Shown: positions 23,580 through 34,620 of the stretch, piece by piece
Position numbering within the stretch: the stretch's first letter is position 1
How the letters are laid out: the number at the start of each line of letters is the position of its first letter
NCBI RefSeq assembly: GCF_032062135.1
Contig: NC_092869.1
Coordinates: 46,792,163 to 46,856,162 of the forward strand
DNA: 64,000 nt
Origin: Pyxicephalus adspersus
Lineage: Eukaryota; Chordata; Amphibia; Anura; Pyxicephalidae
Direction: 5' to 3'
Position numbers and translations under genes: made by a program
Notes under the pieces: model-generated
The model's input: the letters and a program-made list of their open reading frames with translations, nothing else
Databases searched by the model: none
What the model was told of the DNA's origin: nothing

Positions 23580-24180
23580 CTACAGTGGCCATAGAACACA
23601 GCCCATTGTTTAATATGTAATCATTTCCCGCCTATTAAAATATACCATGACAAGTTCCACAATTGCTCACTCAGTGTAAGGGACGATATGGGAACACATA
23701 AAGCAGGATAAGTGTTAGTATTTATCATTCCAAGATGAAATCACAAGTAGCAGCCCCACAAAGCATGCAATGTGGCCTTATTTAAACTTGCATTGACGCA
23801 CATTGCCTTGCATTAGTCAGCCCTATTGTTTCGCTGGCTGCATTAGCAATTTATTGAATTATTTTACTTGTTACCTGACGTTGCTCTTTAAGCCTTAACA
23901 TTTCTCCGACTGCATTAGCAATCTGCTAAACTCCTAATTAAGCACAACGTATCCTGCTTATCACAATCGATTATAATAACAATCATCTAGAAGGAATTCT
24001 CTCTCTGCCATCTTGCCTCCGGATATAAAGGAGACGATATGCTTTATTTTACACTCGTCCTGTATGTTCTATAAAACAAGCTCTCATTTCCTTTTTTTTT
24101 TCTTTTCACAATCTAAACAGCTCAAAGGCAATTGAAGTCTTTTGCAAACGTGGAGTTTAATTCTTTAATTAAAAAGGAAA
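23580..24180. other. Candidate conserved non-coding sequence
   Basis: A repeat-free stretch with CTGCATTAGCAAT occurring twice (about 23838 and 23910), CTCCTAATTAAGC and ATCGATTATAATAAC. Paired homeodomain-like sites in unique DNA are typical of developmental enhancers; this is inference from texture only. Confidence 0.3.
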
Positions 24181-25394
24181 CAGCAATTGGAACCAATTTT
24201 TTTTTCGGGTGAGCAATAAGAATAGAGCCATCCTTTAGAAGAAAGAGAAGTTATCATGACATCCATGGTGCCATATTATACTGAAAACACTGATTGATTT
24301 TGATACTTTCCATATTCCTCAACTTAATCAAGTGTGTCAACGACTTAAATAGTAATAAACCCAACAGATCGCAAAGCCAACAATAAATAAACAATAAAGC
24401 CAACAGATCCAGGCAACTCGCATTTTACGAAGATGATAATCAACGACCCACTAATATTCCTCCAATGACAGGTCTTTGTTTAAAGTAAATCTAAATGCAA
24501 TACTTCAAATTGAATATGAGGTTTTACATGGCAATGTCATTAAAAAAAATACATTTGAAGCTTTAAAAAAATAATCTCTTGGTGATCCCGCTATAAAGAT
24601 CCAGGGCTAACATGAGCTTGCCAATGTTGCCGAGCTGAGTTGAGTATTTGTGCACATAAAGAGATCCAAAGTCACAATTCTCAGTATAAGAGGAACACGC
24701 ATACAATCATATATAGGACATTTTTAATATGTTCTTAATTTAATAAAGTCATGCAGAGTAGAGGTATCTGGTGGCTTCCATTGCTTTGTATGTAACCTGC
24801 CCTCTCCGTATTAGTTTGGGCCTGGCAAGGCATAACATTGTGCATACCATTGAGTGAATATTTAATGTATTACACCTGATTAAACAATTTTTTTTACTAT
24901 TGGAGTGTGTTCCTGCTTCTCTAATTGTTTAGAGTTCCTACATTAATAATCTGCCACTAAAGGATTGCTAATGAACATGACTGTGGAAGCAATACATAAA
25001 GTTATTTCAGCACCGCTAAAAGGAAAAAGTGATGCATTTTCAGTGAAAACAAAATTTGGATTTTTATTGCAAACTCTTTTTTCACATATTTAAAAGAAAT
25101 GTATGGAATAACCAGTGGAGGGAAATCTCCATTTCAATTCAATTGCTCAGCCTTTCTGCTTTAAGTGTATACATTTAAAAGTAGTAGAAGGGTTGAACCT
25201 ATCAGTTAGTATTTTGCTGCCTTTAACTTTCTCTTTCTTTCCCAGTGGTCACATATACAGCAATGAAAAAAACCAACAGGGGTTGAACCATTTCTGCTCT
25301 TCCAGAAACTGAAAATAACAGATAGTTTCTATACTGACCCAAAGATTTGCCTGTCTGACTTCCTGTACTGTACATTAATTTAGAATCAGCTATT
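24181..25394. other. Unique AT-rich stretch
   Basis: No gene or repeat recognised. Confidence 0.4.
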
Positions 25395-26080
25395 GGGCTT
25401 CGTTAACCTGTTCAGTCCACACCTCTTGGGAGATAGCATGAAATTACTTGGGATGTAGAGTCTAATTGTCTCCTGGTCTTCACCAGGGCACCCCCAAAAT
25501 GAGCAATGGGCTTGTAACCCTAGTTGCTACCAGATTGCTTTGCTGCTGGGAGATCACCAGGTTGAAGCCTCCAGGTTCACCCCACCAGAGGTGAGCAGGG
25601 AACAGATGGCTTTGGTAGCCAGTGAATGGGTACCACGTTGGTTTGGTAATAGCAGAAGAGATCCCTGCTTAGAGTGGAGATGACTTGATTTCGGGGCTGC
25701 CAACAAGCAATAATTGTGTTCAAGATGGTCCAGGGTTGGGGCAGGCATCAGGCAATAGTTAAGTGAGACCTGAGGCCAGAGCAACAGATAGCTAGGTCAG
25801 GCTCAAGTCGAATTTGGTATTTGAGTAGTCAAACGGGCAGAATGATCAAGTAGCAGGTAACAAGCTAAAGACCCAGCAACCTGTGCCCGGGACTTGGAAA
25901 GCCTAAATAGGACTATCAGCCAATATTAGGACAGGATAATGACCAGGAACTCATCTGCTCATTGGTACAGTGTGATAGGGATCCTAGGAGGGACAGAGTA
26001 CATATAACTAAGGGGTGGCTGGGAACGCTACAAGCTGCTTACCGGAGGGGCTTTGAGCGGTAGCATAACCACGGGCTTTT
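25395..26080 (-). mobile_element. LTR-like block, boundaries uncertain
   Basis: The block has the moderately GC-rich texture and phrasing of the LTRs at 2155-2924 and 54827-55441 (GGGGCAGGCATCAGGCAATAG, GTCAGGCTCAAG, GCCTAAATAGGAC, CCAGGAACTC), in minus orientation. TG...CA ends and a target duplication were not located. The minus-strand frame 25554-25784 is not a gene. Confidence 0.45.
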
Positions 26081-26265
26081 CAACAAAGCAGTTAGAATTA
26101 GCTTGATTAGTCTGTAAAATGGAGACAAAGTGAAAGTGAGAAACACAGATACACAAACTTATATTTTTGATAGATTGTATAAAGAATGAGCAAATTAGAT
26201 GCTATAGTTGTCTGTTCTCTAATGGAGTGGAGACATTGACAGCAAAATAAAATGTCAAAATAAGA

Positions 26266-26810
26266 TCAGCAATACTGTCCAACACAACCAACACCAAATG
26301 TCTTGGGGTTTTTGACAAGGGTTGGACCAAGTTGAACCAGAAACAAGTCTACATAGCTGGGTTTTAGTACTTTCTGGAGTTCTATGAGGTCTAACAGCCA
26401 TGCCCCCCTTTCTCAAGGCAATAATGCAAGTCAGCAATACAGTCCCACACAACCGACACCAAATGCCTTGGGGGCTTTGAAAATAGTGGCACCAAGTAAA
26501 ACCAGAAACAAAAAGTCAACATAGTGGGTTTCCAGTATGTGACCAGTACCAGTGAATGGTTTTCTGGAGTTTAATGAACTCTAACAACTATTTCCGTGAC
26601 ACAATGACCCCTTTTTAAAGGCTGCTATATGAATTCATCCTTGTAAATCGAAGTTACCATATCCCTATAATGGAACTCCAGCAATTCATTCACTTGTACC
26701 TATACCCAGATATTTGAATTTGTTGTTTCTGGTTTTACTTGGTGCCACCATTGTCAAATATAAACGATTATTTTCTACTGGAACCCAGATATGGTAACTT
26801 TTTGCTTTCT
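26266..26810. repeat. Two direct copies and one inverted copy of one repeat
   Basis: TCAGCAATACTGTCC starts a block at 26266; TCAGCAATACAGTCC starts a second at 26431, 165 bp on. Both continue ACAACC(A/G)ACACCAAATG, then CACCAAGT.. and ..CCAGAAACA. A third copy of the middle part lies inverted at about 26666-26762 (TGTTTCTGGTTTTACTTGG, GTGCCACCATTGTCAAA). An outer inverted pair AAGTTACCATAT / ATATGGTAACTT (26652-26663, 26792-26803) encloses it. It resembles a palindromic MITE with one arm duplicated. Confidence 0.7.
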
Positions 26811-28270
26811 AACAACATAAAACCACCCAATGTTCAAACTCTTCACTGCCCTATGAGAAAATCACGATCTTAACTTGAATGATTTTTCCCCCCAACACAA
26901 TATGAGACTCGAAATGAAAATTACTCCAGATGATCATGAATTGCTGCTAAGAAGATTCATCCTCATCTTTTAAAGCCCAACTGGGCACCATAAAATGGGC
27001 AAGCATATCTGGAGCATTCCTTACACCCATTTATAAGGCTTTTCTATTTAATGAACTCCAAGGCAATTTCTGGAATGATAAAGTATTTAATAAATGTAAT
27101 GCAATGTGTCGCAAGAGGATGCGGAAGCCCCATTCCAATCTATTATTTGACCAATAGATGTTAATTTAATATTCCCTTTTAGTGGAAATTTTTTTTTTTT
27201 TTAGCTAAAAGCTGAGAAATACTCAGAGAACCCACACAGCACATTTTCTTCTTCATTTACAAATCCATAAATAGCCTATATATTTATATTATATTTTTGT
27301 AAATGAGGAAAGAAAATCAGTATAAAGTATATTGACTAAGGGTCAAGTTTTAGCAAGCATTTCCTCAATAAATATGATTTTTTCATTTAATTTTCTTACA
27401 CTGGGTAAAAAACGTCAATCTGGGTGTAGTGAACCACAAAACCAGCTACGTGCAGAGTATATGCTTGCTTGCCTACTATAGGTTTTTTTTCATTCTATAC
27501 TGATTTTTTAAGGTGCATACTTTTTAAGTGCAAATACCAACACTTCCTTAAAGCAAGCTGTTTTTTGCGTGTTTGGTTCAAGAAGCAGGGTAATCAGTTT
27601 AAAGAATATAAAGGGTATTTAAAGGTGATGATGAGGCCGGCACATGATCAGGTTCACAACAGTACATCCAGGAGCTCTGCTAGTCTTACTCAAGTGGAAA
27701 TAATGTTTTGCCAGAGGTAAGAATAAAAAACACATGATACATTTTTTATCTGGAGAACAGCAGAGATAAAGGAAAAAAGGTTTGCAACAGAATATACCGG
27801 TATATATGCACATACTGTATATATATTGTATATGTCCCACTGAATACCTATTTAAAACCTTATCTTTACTATCTGCAACTAAAAAGTAAAAATAATAATA
27901 ATTTTTAAAAATATTAAAAAGTTAGCTTGACACAAATAGGAATAATTTTTTGTTGACCAAACACTTATGGGCCCCCTTGCAATATATCAGCAAATGTATT
28001 ATTTTGAAAGGTTTGCCTGTTGCTACAATGCAATGATATGAAAAAGCCCTTAAAGAGGAACTTTAAAGTTAAAAAAAACATAAAAATGAATTCCATTTGA
28101 GTATATTTATGGATCATTAATAAAAAAAGACATGCAACCCTTCCACAAACAGAGTCCAGTAGGTCCGTGCCATTGCGTCTTCATTCCAACGTGGACGGCA
28201 CAGAAGGCACTATGATCTTCTTCTTTTGTCACCAGATCTTGCAATGTGCAGGTGAGAGTTTGGGTAATGC
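26811..28270. other. Mostly unique AT-rich sequence
   Basis: No gene. CTTAAAGAGGAACTTTAAAG at about 28049 resembles a MITE end, with no partner identified. Confidence 0.35.
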
Positions 28271-28355
28271 ACTTTCCTGAAAACCTACAACAAAAAAGTG
28301 CCAATCTCATCGCACATGCTTGAGATTGGCATTTTTTTTTACATTTCAGGAAAGC
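28271..28355. repeat. Imperfect palindrome
   Basis: CTTTCCTGAAA (28271-28281) pairs with TTTCAGGAAAG (28345-28355), and TGCCAATCTCA (28299-28309) pairs with TGAGATTGGCA (28321-28331), with A and T runs between the arms. It would fold as a hairpin with an 11-nt loop. Confidence 0.75.
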
Positions 28356-28389
28356 GGAAAAAGCAGCCCAGAGCCTTCTGGGATATGTC

Positions 28390-30149
28390 ATACAAGGTCT
28401 GTCTATGAAATACGAAGATTTGATTTTCTATCTCTATCACAAAGCCGTGAGATGATTAGGATTTTATGCCATGAATGTGTAAATATCTCCATGCCCTCTC
28501 TTTTTGCACAACAAGCGTCGGTTCCCTCTGCATTTAGTTTGTTGTCAGTCACCATTTAATGCCGTTGTGTTTCCCCTTTTTTAGTAAAATTTTACATCAG
28601 AGCAAAAAGAGAGCCACAAGGAAATTTGCGCTGACGAACCTTTTCCATAAAGTCATCACTTGGTGCCGAAACCCGGATCTTCCAGTCTGATCCTGAAACC
28701 AAACCACAGTCACTGCAAACACCTTCATCACCAAGAATCAAAAAAGTCCAAATTCCCAGCCATGTCATCGTGTTTTGTGACATGAAGGCGTCATTTTGGC
28801 AGAATGGGTTCCAGAAGGCCCAACAGTGACCCAACATTATTATAAGGAAGACAAAGCTGAGAGAAAGAGTCAGGAAAAGACGGCAGAAATGTGGGAAATG
28901 GTTTCATTCTTCATCCTTTTATATTATGTAAAAATGTGCTGATAGATACACTTTATTATTTGTACAATCTTTGTATATACTAGGAATACATAGCATTATC
29001 TACTCCTAATATTACATAAGGACATTTATTTATTGATAATTTAAATTGGAAATTGATTTTCAGACCAATAAGCAAAATTAAAAAAAAAAGGTTTAGGATT
29101 ACAGCAACATTTCCTTTGCCAATTTAATATTTTAATTATTCTTCACTCTCTGATTATCCTCCCTTTGTGTAGTAACCTCTTATATTGTAAAGGTCCAAAT
29201 CCAACAATCATGCCATTGTTAAAGTCAACTTCCTCGTTGTTCTTGGATTCCATTATCTGGCCTTGCCATCCTAATTAACAGGGGGACTGATCGCCAAGCA
29301 TTTGCATATAGAGTGATTTTTGATTAGAACTTGTGTGATTTTTATGGAGGCTTCCATTTCATTAATAGTCTTCTAATATAATACACAACTGCAATTTAGT
29401 CGGTCATTTTGAGGTAATCAAGTTAACAAGCAGGTGTGATTCATTTCCAATAACAGCTGGTGTCCGGGCCGGCCTTAGACTCCATCTTGTTTATTCTTTG
29501 TGGCTTTTAAACTCTTCATTGAAGTTAAGAGTTATAATAAAATTTGGGTCTGATGATTGCAATAAAGCATCAGCCCCTAAAAATTACTTTCATGTTCCTT
29601 TCAGCATTTCTTTTCAGTTTGTAATAAAGCCATGAGATGAGCTTGAGAGGAAAATTAAAGCTGAGCCCCATAACACATTATTTTATTTATTTAGAAGAAA
29701 AAGTTAAACATTAAAATTTAAAGGTTCGTAGTCAAAAATATTTACATTTTTACATTTTTTACCATATTTACTGCAGGTAAAGCTGTCCAGGAAATGGCAC
29801 AATAATCAGATCGAATTGTTTTATACTTCCCGGGTGGGGAGGGGCAAAATCCAATGGTCAACTTTTTTTCATATAGCTTTTTCCAAAAATTTTTTTTTAC
29901 AAAAAAAGTTGTAACATCTTCTTTAGGAATGTTAACCCATAGTAAATGCAAGGTGTATTAGGACCTAGTTATGGTGCTGCTGTCATTACCGATCATGGTG
30001 GATTCTTGGGTATGGAGTTGGGAGCGTCCATCTGTGACCCTGCTTTGGGACTGTGCTTTATTGGAAAAACGTGATCTAGGTGACTGTCTAAGAGACAAAT
30101 GGCTTAGTGGTTCATAATAATTATTGGCTAAGGCAAACTTTTCGGACCT
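28390..30149. other. Mostly unique; candidate conserved non-coding block at 29180-29480
   Basis: No gene recognised. 29180-29480 is repeat-free, with CCTAATTAACAGG, GCATTTGCATATAG (octamer-like) and TTTCATTAATAGTC, a texture seen in conserved non-coding elements. 28410-28560 is also unique and balanced. Neither can be tested here. Confidence 0.25.
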
Positions 30150-30397
30150 ATTTAACATGGAGGAACCCTGGAAATTACTTCTAGGTCTTCAGCGCAACCT
30201 TCTATAATTCCTATATCCACAGCTCACAGTAAATTAGTGTGGTGGTCAGTGGGGAGAATTCCTCTTACATTGCTGGCCAGTGGGAAGAATGTCACCCTTA
30301 CAGATAGCCAAAAAGATCATTGGTGTCACTGATCACAGAGGTGGAAACTACTTATAGAAACTCTATAGTTCAATAGAACCCTGCTTGACAAACACCG
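30150..30397 (+). mobile_element. hAT MITE (GTTTCTCAACC family), decayed
   Basis: GAGGAACCCTGGAAATTACTT leads into TATATCCACAGCTCACAGTA, GTGTGGTGGTCAGTGG, GCCAGTGGGAAGAATGTC and CCAAAAAGATCATTGG as in 47577-47856. The right end has diverged (GAACCCTGCTTGACAAACACC). Confidence 0.7.
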
Positions 30398-30522
30398 GGT
30401 CTAGGAAATCATATACAGCCAATTCATTTGGGGGAATAAAGCCTCCCCCAGCCAAATTAGGCCAATAACAAGGCTTTCTACCATGCGTAATAAGGGAAAC
30501 GGTATTGCCACACTTTATCCTG

Positions 30523-30562
30523 AAGAAGGGAGCTTTATTATCTTGAAACGTGTTGACTTCTT
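30523..30562 (+). other. Decayed hammerhead-like motif
   Basis: TCCTGAAGAAGGGAGC is followed by TTGAAACGTGTTGAC: CTGAAGA matches CTGANGA, and GAAACGTGTT resembles GAAACGCGTC with CG to TG decay. The stem between them is weak and the outer stem is not evident. Confidence 0.4.
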
Positions 30563-31021
30563 AGGTGGGGATATCTTATAAATGAGAACTCCTGATGGGT
30601 TTTTACTATTACCCAGGAAGATTACCCACCACTTTCCCAATGACAATGGCTTCATCATGCAAGAAAAAAAGGATATCTACGAGGACAGGGGCAGAAATTA
30701 AATCTGATAGGGGTGCTAGCTATCCCCTATGTTCTAAAATATTGTTCTGTCTTCTCTCTGTTGCATTTGGAAAGTTCCTTATTCCCTGTCTGGTAAATTG
30801 TTATCCCCAGTACAGGAAATTAGGAGTAAATTTCTCTAGATATGTGTAAAACTTTGCAGGGGTTCTAATATTTTTCTATTAGATCTAAAGCTAGACACAC
30901 ATTTTAAATATCTCTACTTGAATAAAATATGTTCCTTTTTTGGGTGGCTCTATAGGCCTTTTTAAAACCGTGTTATTTGACTATTAAGAAAGTGTTATTT
31001 TGTACTAAACCTTCATTCAGC

Positions 31022-31062
31022 ATTTCACTCTTGGTCTTATCATACCATTACACATTTTCCAT
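31022..31062 (-). repeat. 41-bp direct repeat with 31710-31750
   Basis: ATTTCACTCTTGGTCTTATC and the following 21 bases, ending CATTTTCCAT, recur at about 31710-31750 with no difference seen. On the minus strand the second copy is part of Tc1-like transposase sequence; the first stands alone in otherwise unrelated DNA. Confidence 0.75.
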
Positions 31063-31525
31063 ATGCTTCATTTTATTATTTTAAAAAGCAAAACTAACAT
31101 AAAAGAATTTGTGAAAATTTATTAAATTAACCAATCATTTTATTGCCTAATCATTTTAGTCTGCAAAAGGAGGTTGTGGTAGGTTTGTGTAATTTTTCTA
31201 AATAATTTGGGCTATGAATCGTCTCTTTTCCCAATCTCCAGTATTTTTGAGATGCGTAATAGTATTTGTGCCACAAGCAAGTACATGCAGTCGGAGGAGC
31301 AGTCACTCCCTATGTTACATTTCACCACCAGGAATTTGACTCCCAAGTGAAGCATCTGAAAGCAACTCAACGAGGAGTGAAGAGATGCTGATCAAGCAGA
31401 CTTCAAACTGCTAAATCTACCTATAGAGATAATTAGGCGGAAACATGGTGATTGCTGCAACAACTATCCTGCAGCACTGTCACCAATTAGACCTTGGTGA
31501 GGTGATGGAATTTGTTACTGTATAC

Positions 31526-31547
31526 ATATATATATATATATATATAT
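31526..31547. repeat. (TA)n microsatellite
   Basis: Eleven alternating TA pairs following ATAC. It accounts for the IYIYI stretch in the open frame 31445-31645, which is not a gene. Confidence 0.9.
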
Positions 31548-31649
31548 CACAGCTTATTAGTAATAAGATGCCTCGGCAGCAATTTCTGCAGCTTTATTCA
31601 GGCTTTCCATTGATGTTATATAGACATCATACATATATACAGTGAATAG

Positions 31650-31825
31650 TGAAAGTGATACAAAATGTTGTTTTTGAGCCAAATATACCTTTTGGAATTG
31701 TGGCTTAGGATTTCACTCTTGGTCTTATCATACCATTACACATTTTCCATGTGGTTTCGAGAAATTGGATTTTTTTTGTAAGAAAAGGCATCCCAACCCC
31801 ATAGTTCAGACATCACCAAAAGAAC
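31650..31825 (-). pseudogene. Inverted segment of a Tc1-like transposase
   Basis: On the minus strand a frame reads NHMENV, stop, WYDKTK, then HNSKRYIWLKNN. This matches the central Tc1-like segment in which NHMENV is followed by WSDETK (first catalytic D) and QNSKRYVW. The upstream GWDAFSYKK-type segment is also on this strand at about 31770-31800. This segment belongs immediately before the plus-strand portion that follows, but it has the opposite orientation. Confidence 0.75.
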
Positions 31826-32330
31826 ACCATCAACACATGAAGCATGGTGGTGGCAGTATCATGCGTTGGGGTTGCTTTAGCGTCAACTGAAACTGGGGCT
31901 TTAGTCAAGGGAAATTATGAACAGTTCCAAATAGCGGTCAGTTCTGGCCCAAAACCTTCAGGGATCTGCAAGACAGCTGAGGATGAAGAGAAATTTTACC
32001 TTTCAGCAAGATGATGGCCCCAAGCATACATCCAAATCAACTAAGAAACGGCTTCAACCAGAAGAAAATTCAAGCTTTGGAAAAGCCCACACAGAGCCCA
32101 GACCTAAATCCAATAGAAAATCTGTGGGGTGATGTGAAGGCGGCTACGTACAAGAGATGCCTATACAATCTGACAGATTCCGAGCTATTGCAAGGAACAT
32201 TGGGCAAATATTGCAAATTCAAGATGTGCCATGGTAATAGACTCCAACCCAAGAAAAATAATGCTGCAATTAAATCAAAAGGAGCGTCAACAAAGTATTA
32301 GTTTACAGGTGTGCACACTTATTCAACCAG
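31826..32330 (+). pseudogene. Tc1-like transposase, C-terminal portion, frameshifted
   Basis: The plus strand starts with CATCACCAAAAGAACACCAT (SPKEHH-like) and KHGGGSIM-RWGCF, then QQDDGPKHTSKS (second catalytic D region) and, after a shift of frame near 32055, QSPDLNPIENLWGDVK (third catalytic acid) and ending KGASTKY stop. These are hallmarks of DD34E Tc1-like transposases. In-frame stops near 31888 and 31918 and the frameshift show it is dead. A tail GTGTGCACACTTATTCAACC lies after the stop; the terminal inverted repeat was not identified. The best uninterrupted frame is 32011-32301. Confidence 0.9.
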
Positions 32331-33297
32331 CTTATTGTACATTTTTTATTTTTTATATATTTTTGTTTTAACAGATTTGTTTGTTTGTTTGAAATGTACA
32401 GAATATAGACCTGCACTCATCATCTCCATATCATAGTAGAGGAGAATTGATGTTGGAAAATTATAATACTGTAAAGCTGGTTAAATTAAAAAAAAAATTC
32501 AATACAAAGACATTGCCATCAGGACAAAGTGAGGGTACATTTTTCTAATGACCCCCCCCACCACCACCACCACCGACAGCAGTGTAAACTGTGAAAAAAA
32601 TGTATTGATTCTAATCCTCCCCTTCCTATTCATCAACATCCAAAGGCCGGCAGTCTCATGGTGTGTTAACATTCGCACGAAAGTGGTCACACATGTGAAG
32701 TACAACCCTATAGTTATCCCTGGGGCTGTGTCACACAGCTGGAGAGTCGTATCGCTCCCCATGGGGCTGTACTGTACATTTGTGACTACAATATAGCTAC
32801 CGAGCATTTTCAAAAGTCAGCAAATGCAGCCTTTGTATTCTCTAAGTGCTGCTTTCCTGGAAACTATCAGCTGGGGGGAAGGGTTTCCATATATATATAT
32901 ATTATTCTTTGCACTCGCATATACTCCATTAGCTGGTGGGATTAATCCTCTGCTCATACAACCATATTATTCTGTAGCTTGGCAGTGGACTTAGGGATTA
33001 GTCTCCGGAGGTCCTCTAATTGGTAATATGTGGCCTCAGCGGCATCATCGCTGAATGTGCCATCCCCTGCTTTGTATTTAAAGCAAAACATAAGCTGTAT
33101 ATCAGGAAGGGTTTTTATTGCAGAGGAGAGATCATAGGAGGCTGATTAACAAAGGGGTGAGCAATCTTTCTGAGAAAAAAATGGCAATATTAGTACACAA
33201 CTCATGCAAGTTTTCTGTTGCCCCTAAAAAGATTCTGAAAAGTTTTACATGTAAAGTAAGATTAACACTTTTTTTGTATCAAGTGTTTATTCAGATC
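32331..33297. other. Unique sequence with a short CCA microsatellite
   Basis: (CCA)n occupies 32551-32574. No gene is recognised; the frames at 32499-32813 and 32548-32796 are opposite-strand shadows of one another. Confidence 0.45.
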
Positions 33298-33343
33298 ATC
33301 TATCCAACCATTGATCTATCTGTCCATCTGTTCATCCAACCAT
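33298..33343. repeat. ATCC-type microsatellite, left part
   Basis: Imperfect ATCC/ATCT tetranucleotides (CATCTGTTCATCCAACCA) up to the boundary of the CR1 3' end. The array resumes at 34059. Confidence 0.8.
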
Positions 33344-34058
33344 AGCTACATAGTTACATAGTAGGTTAGGTTGAAAAAAGATATAAGTTCAATAAGTCCA
33401 ACCACTAGGGAAATAAACATATCCCAGATATAAAACCCTATAAGACATAGATGGTCCAGAAGAAGGCAAAAATCCCCGGGTACAATGTGCTTCAACAGGG
33501 GAAAAAAATTCCTTCCTGATTCCATGAGGCAAATGGATGTTCCCTGGATCAGCAGTCACTGGTATTTTTACTATAAATCCTTAATCCCCAGTTATATTCT
33601 GTGCTTCTAGAAATCATCCAGCTTTTTCTTAAAGCAATCTATGGAACTTGCTGAAACTACTTCCTGAGGGAGCCGATTCCACATTTTCACAGACCTTACA
33701 GTGAAGAATCCCTTCCTTATCCGGAGCTTAAACTTCTTTTCCTCCAGATGCAAAGAGCACCCCCTTGTGCTTTGTAATGATCTTACAGTGAATAATCAGG
33801 ATATGGACCATTTATATATTTATACAGGGTGATCATATCCCCCTTATACGTCTCTCCTCAAGGGAGAATAGATTCAGTTCAGCCAATCTCTCCTCATAGC
33901 GGAGCTCCTCCATTCCTTTTATTAGTTTAGTTGTCCTTCTCTGCACAATCCCACAATGGCCTTTTTGTGAACTGGTACCCAAAACTGGACTGCATATTCC
34001 AGATGTGGTCTGACCAATGCTTTGTACAGGGGCAGGATTATGTCTCCACCTCTGCAGA
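33344..34058 (-). mobile_element. CR1-clade LINE, longest 3' end in the window
   Basis: The plus-strand left edge TAGCTACATAGTTACATAG is the octamer-repeat tail of a CR1-type element on the minus strand. Moving inward come the AGGTTGAAAAAAGA and GATTCCATGAGGCAAATGG blocks, and then decayed coding sequence of the ORF2 C-terminus: minus-strand translation gives [13 protein letters not shown] followed, with a frame change, by GD-I-LYKY-like residues. The right part (CAAAACTGGACTGCATATTC, ATGCTTTGTACAGGGGCAGG) also matches the CR1 region upstream of that C-terminus. The insert is 5' truncated. Confidence 0.85.
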
Positions 34059-34315
34059 GATTAAACTATCCATCCATCTATCCAACCATTCACTCATCCA
34101 TCTGTCCATCTCTCCAACCATTAAACTATCTGTCTATTCGTTCATCCAGCCATCAAACTACCCACCCATCCATCCAACTAACCATTAAACTATTCATCCA
34201 CTTAACCATCCATCCACATATTCATCCATCCACCCATCCAACCGTCAATCTATCTATCCACTTAACCGTCCATTCATCCATTCATCCATCCGTTTACTGA
34301 TCCAGCCACTAAACT
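34059..34315. repeat. ATCC-type microsatellite, right part
   Basis: About 250 bp of degenerate ATCC/ATCT with interspersed ACCATTAAACTATC. The overlapping frames 33931-34188 and 34022-34300 are translated repeat (HPSIHPSI-type residues). Confidence 0.9.
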
Positions 34316-34620
34316 ATTCATGGGGAGAACGATTTAGCGTCTAGTGCCCGGGCATCCCGTGGGACTCCTGTGTTCTTGAATAGAGATTCTCTATCTAAGA
34401 ACACATACTATAGTTACGCTAGGGCAATCAGGGGAGTGGACCTGTCAGCTCTGCTCCCGATTGCTCTTGCGGTTCTACGCAGTCCCGAAAAATAACCCAA
34501 ACTTTCCCCCTATTGACTTTAATGGTGTTCAAATTTGATGTTGAATCACCCGAACAATATCGCCCAATTCGATCGAATAGCTGTCAAATGGAATAGTGAG
34601 GTATTTGACCAACACTAAAT
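34316..34620. mobile_element. Probable MITE, one end visible
   Basis: The segment ends GAGGTATTTGACCAACACTA and contains the semi-palindromic TTCGATCGAA and a GC-richer centre. TAGTGTTGGTCAAATA-type ends recur in frog genomes as far as I recall; the left end was not located. Confidence 0.4.

Noticed and set aside
33931..34300. Frames with HPSIHPTIHPSI-type repeats
   Set aside because: Translation of degenerate ATCC tetranucleotide repeats, not a repeat protein.
34059..34315. CRISPR array
   Set aside because: Regular short repeats are a degenerate tetranucleotide microsatellite without spacers, in a vertebrate-type sequence.
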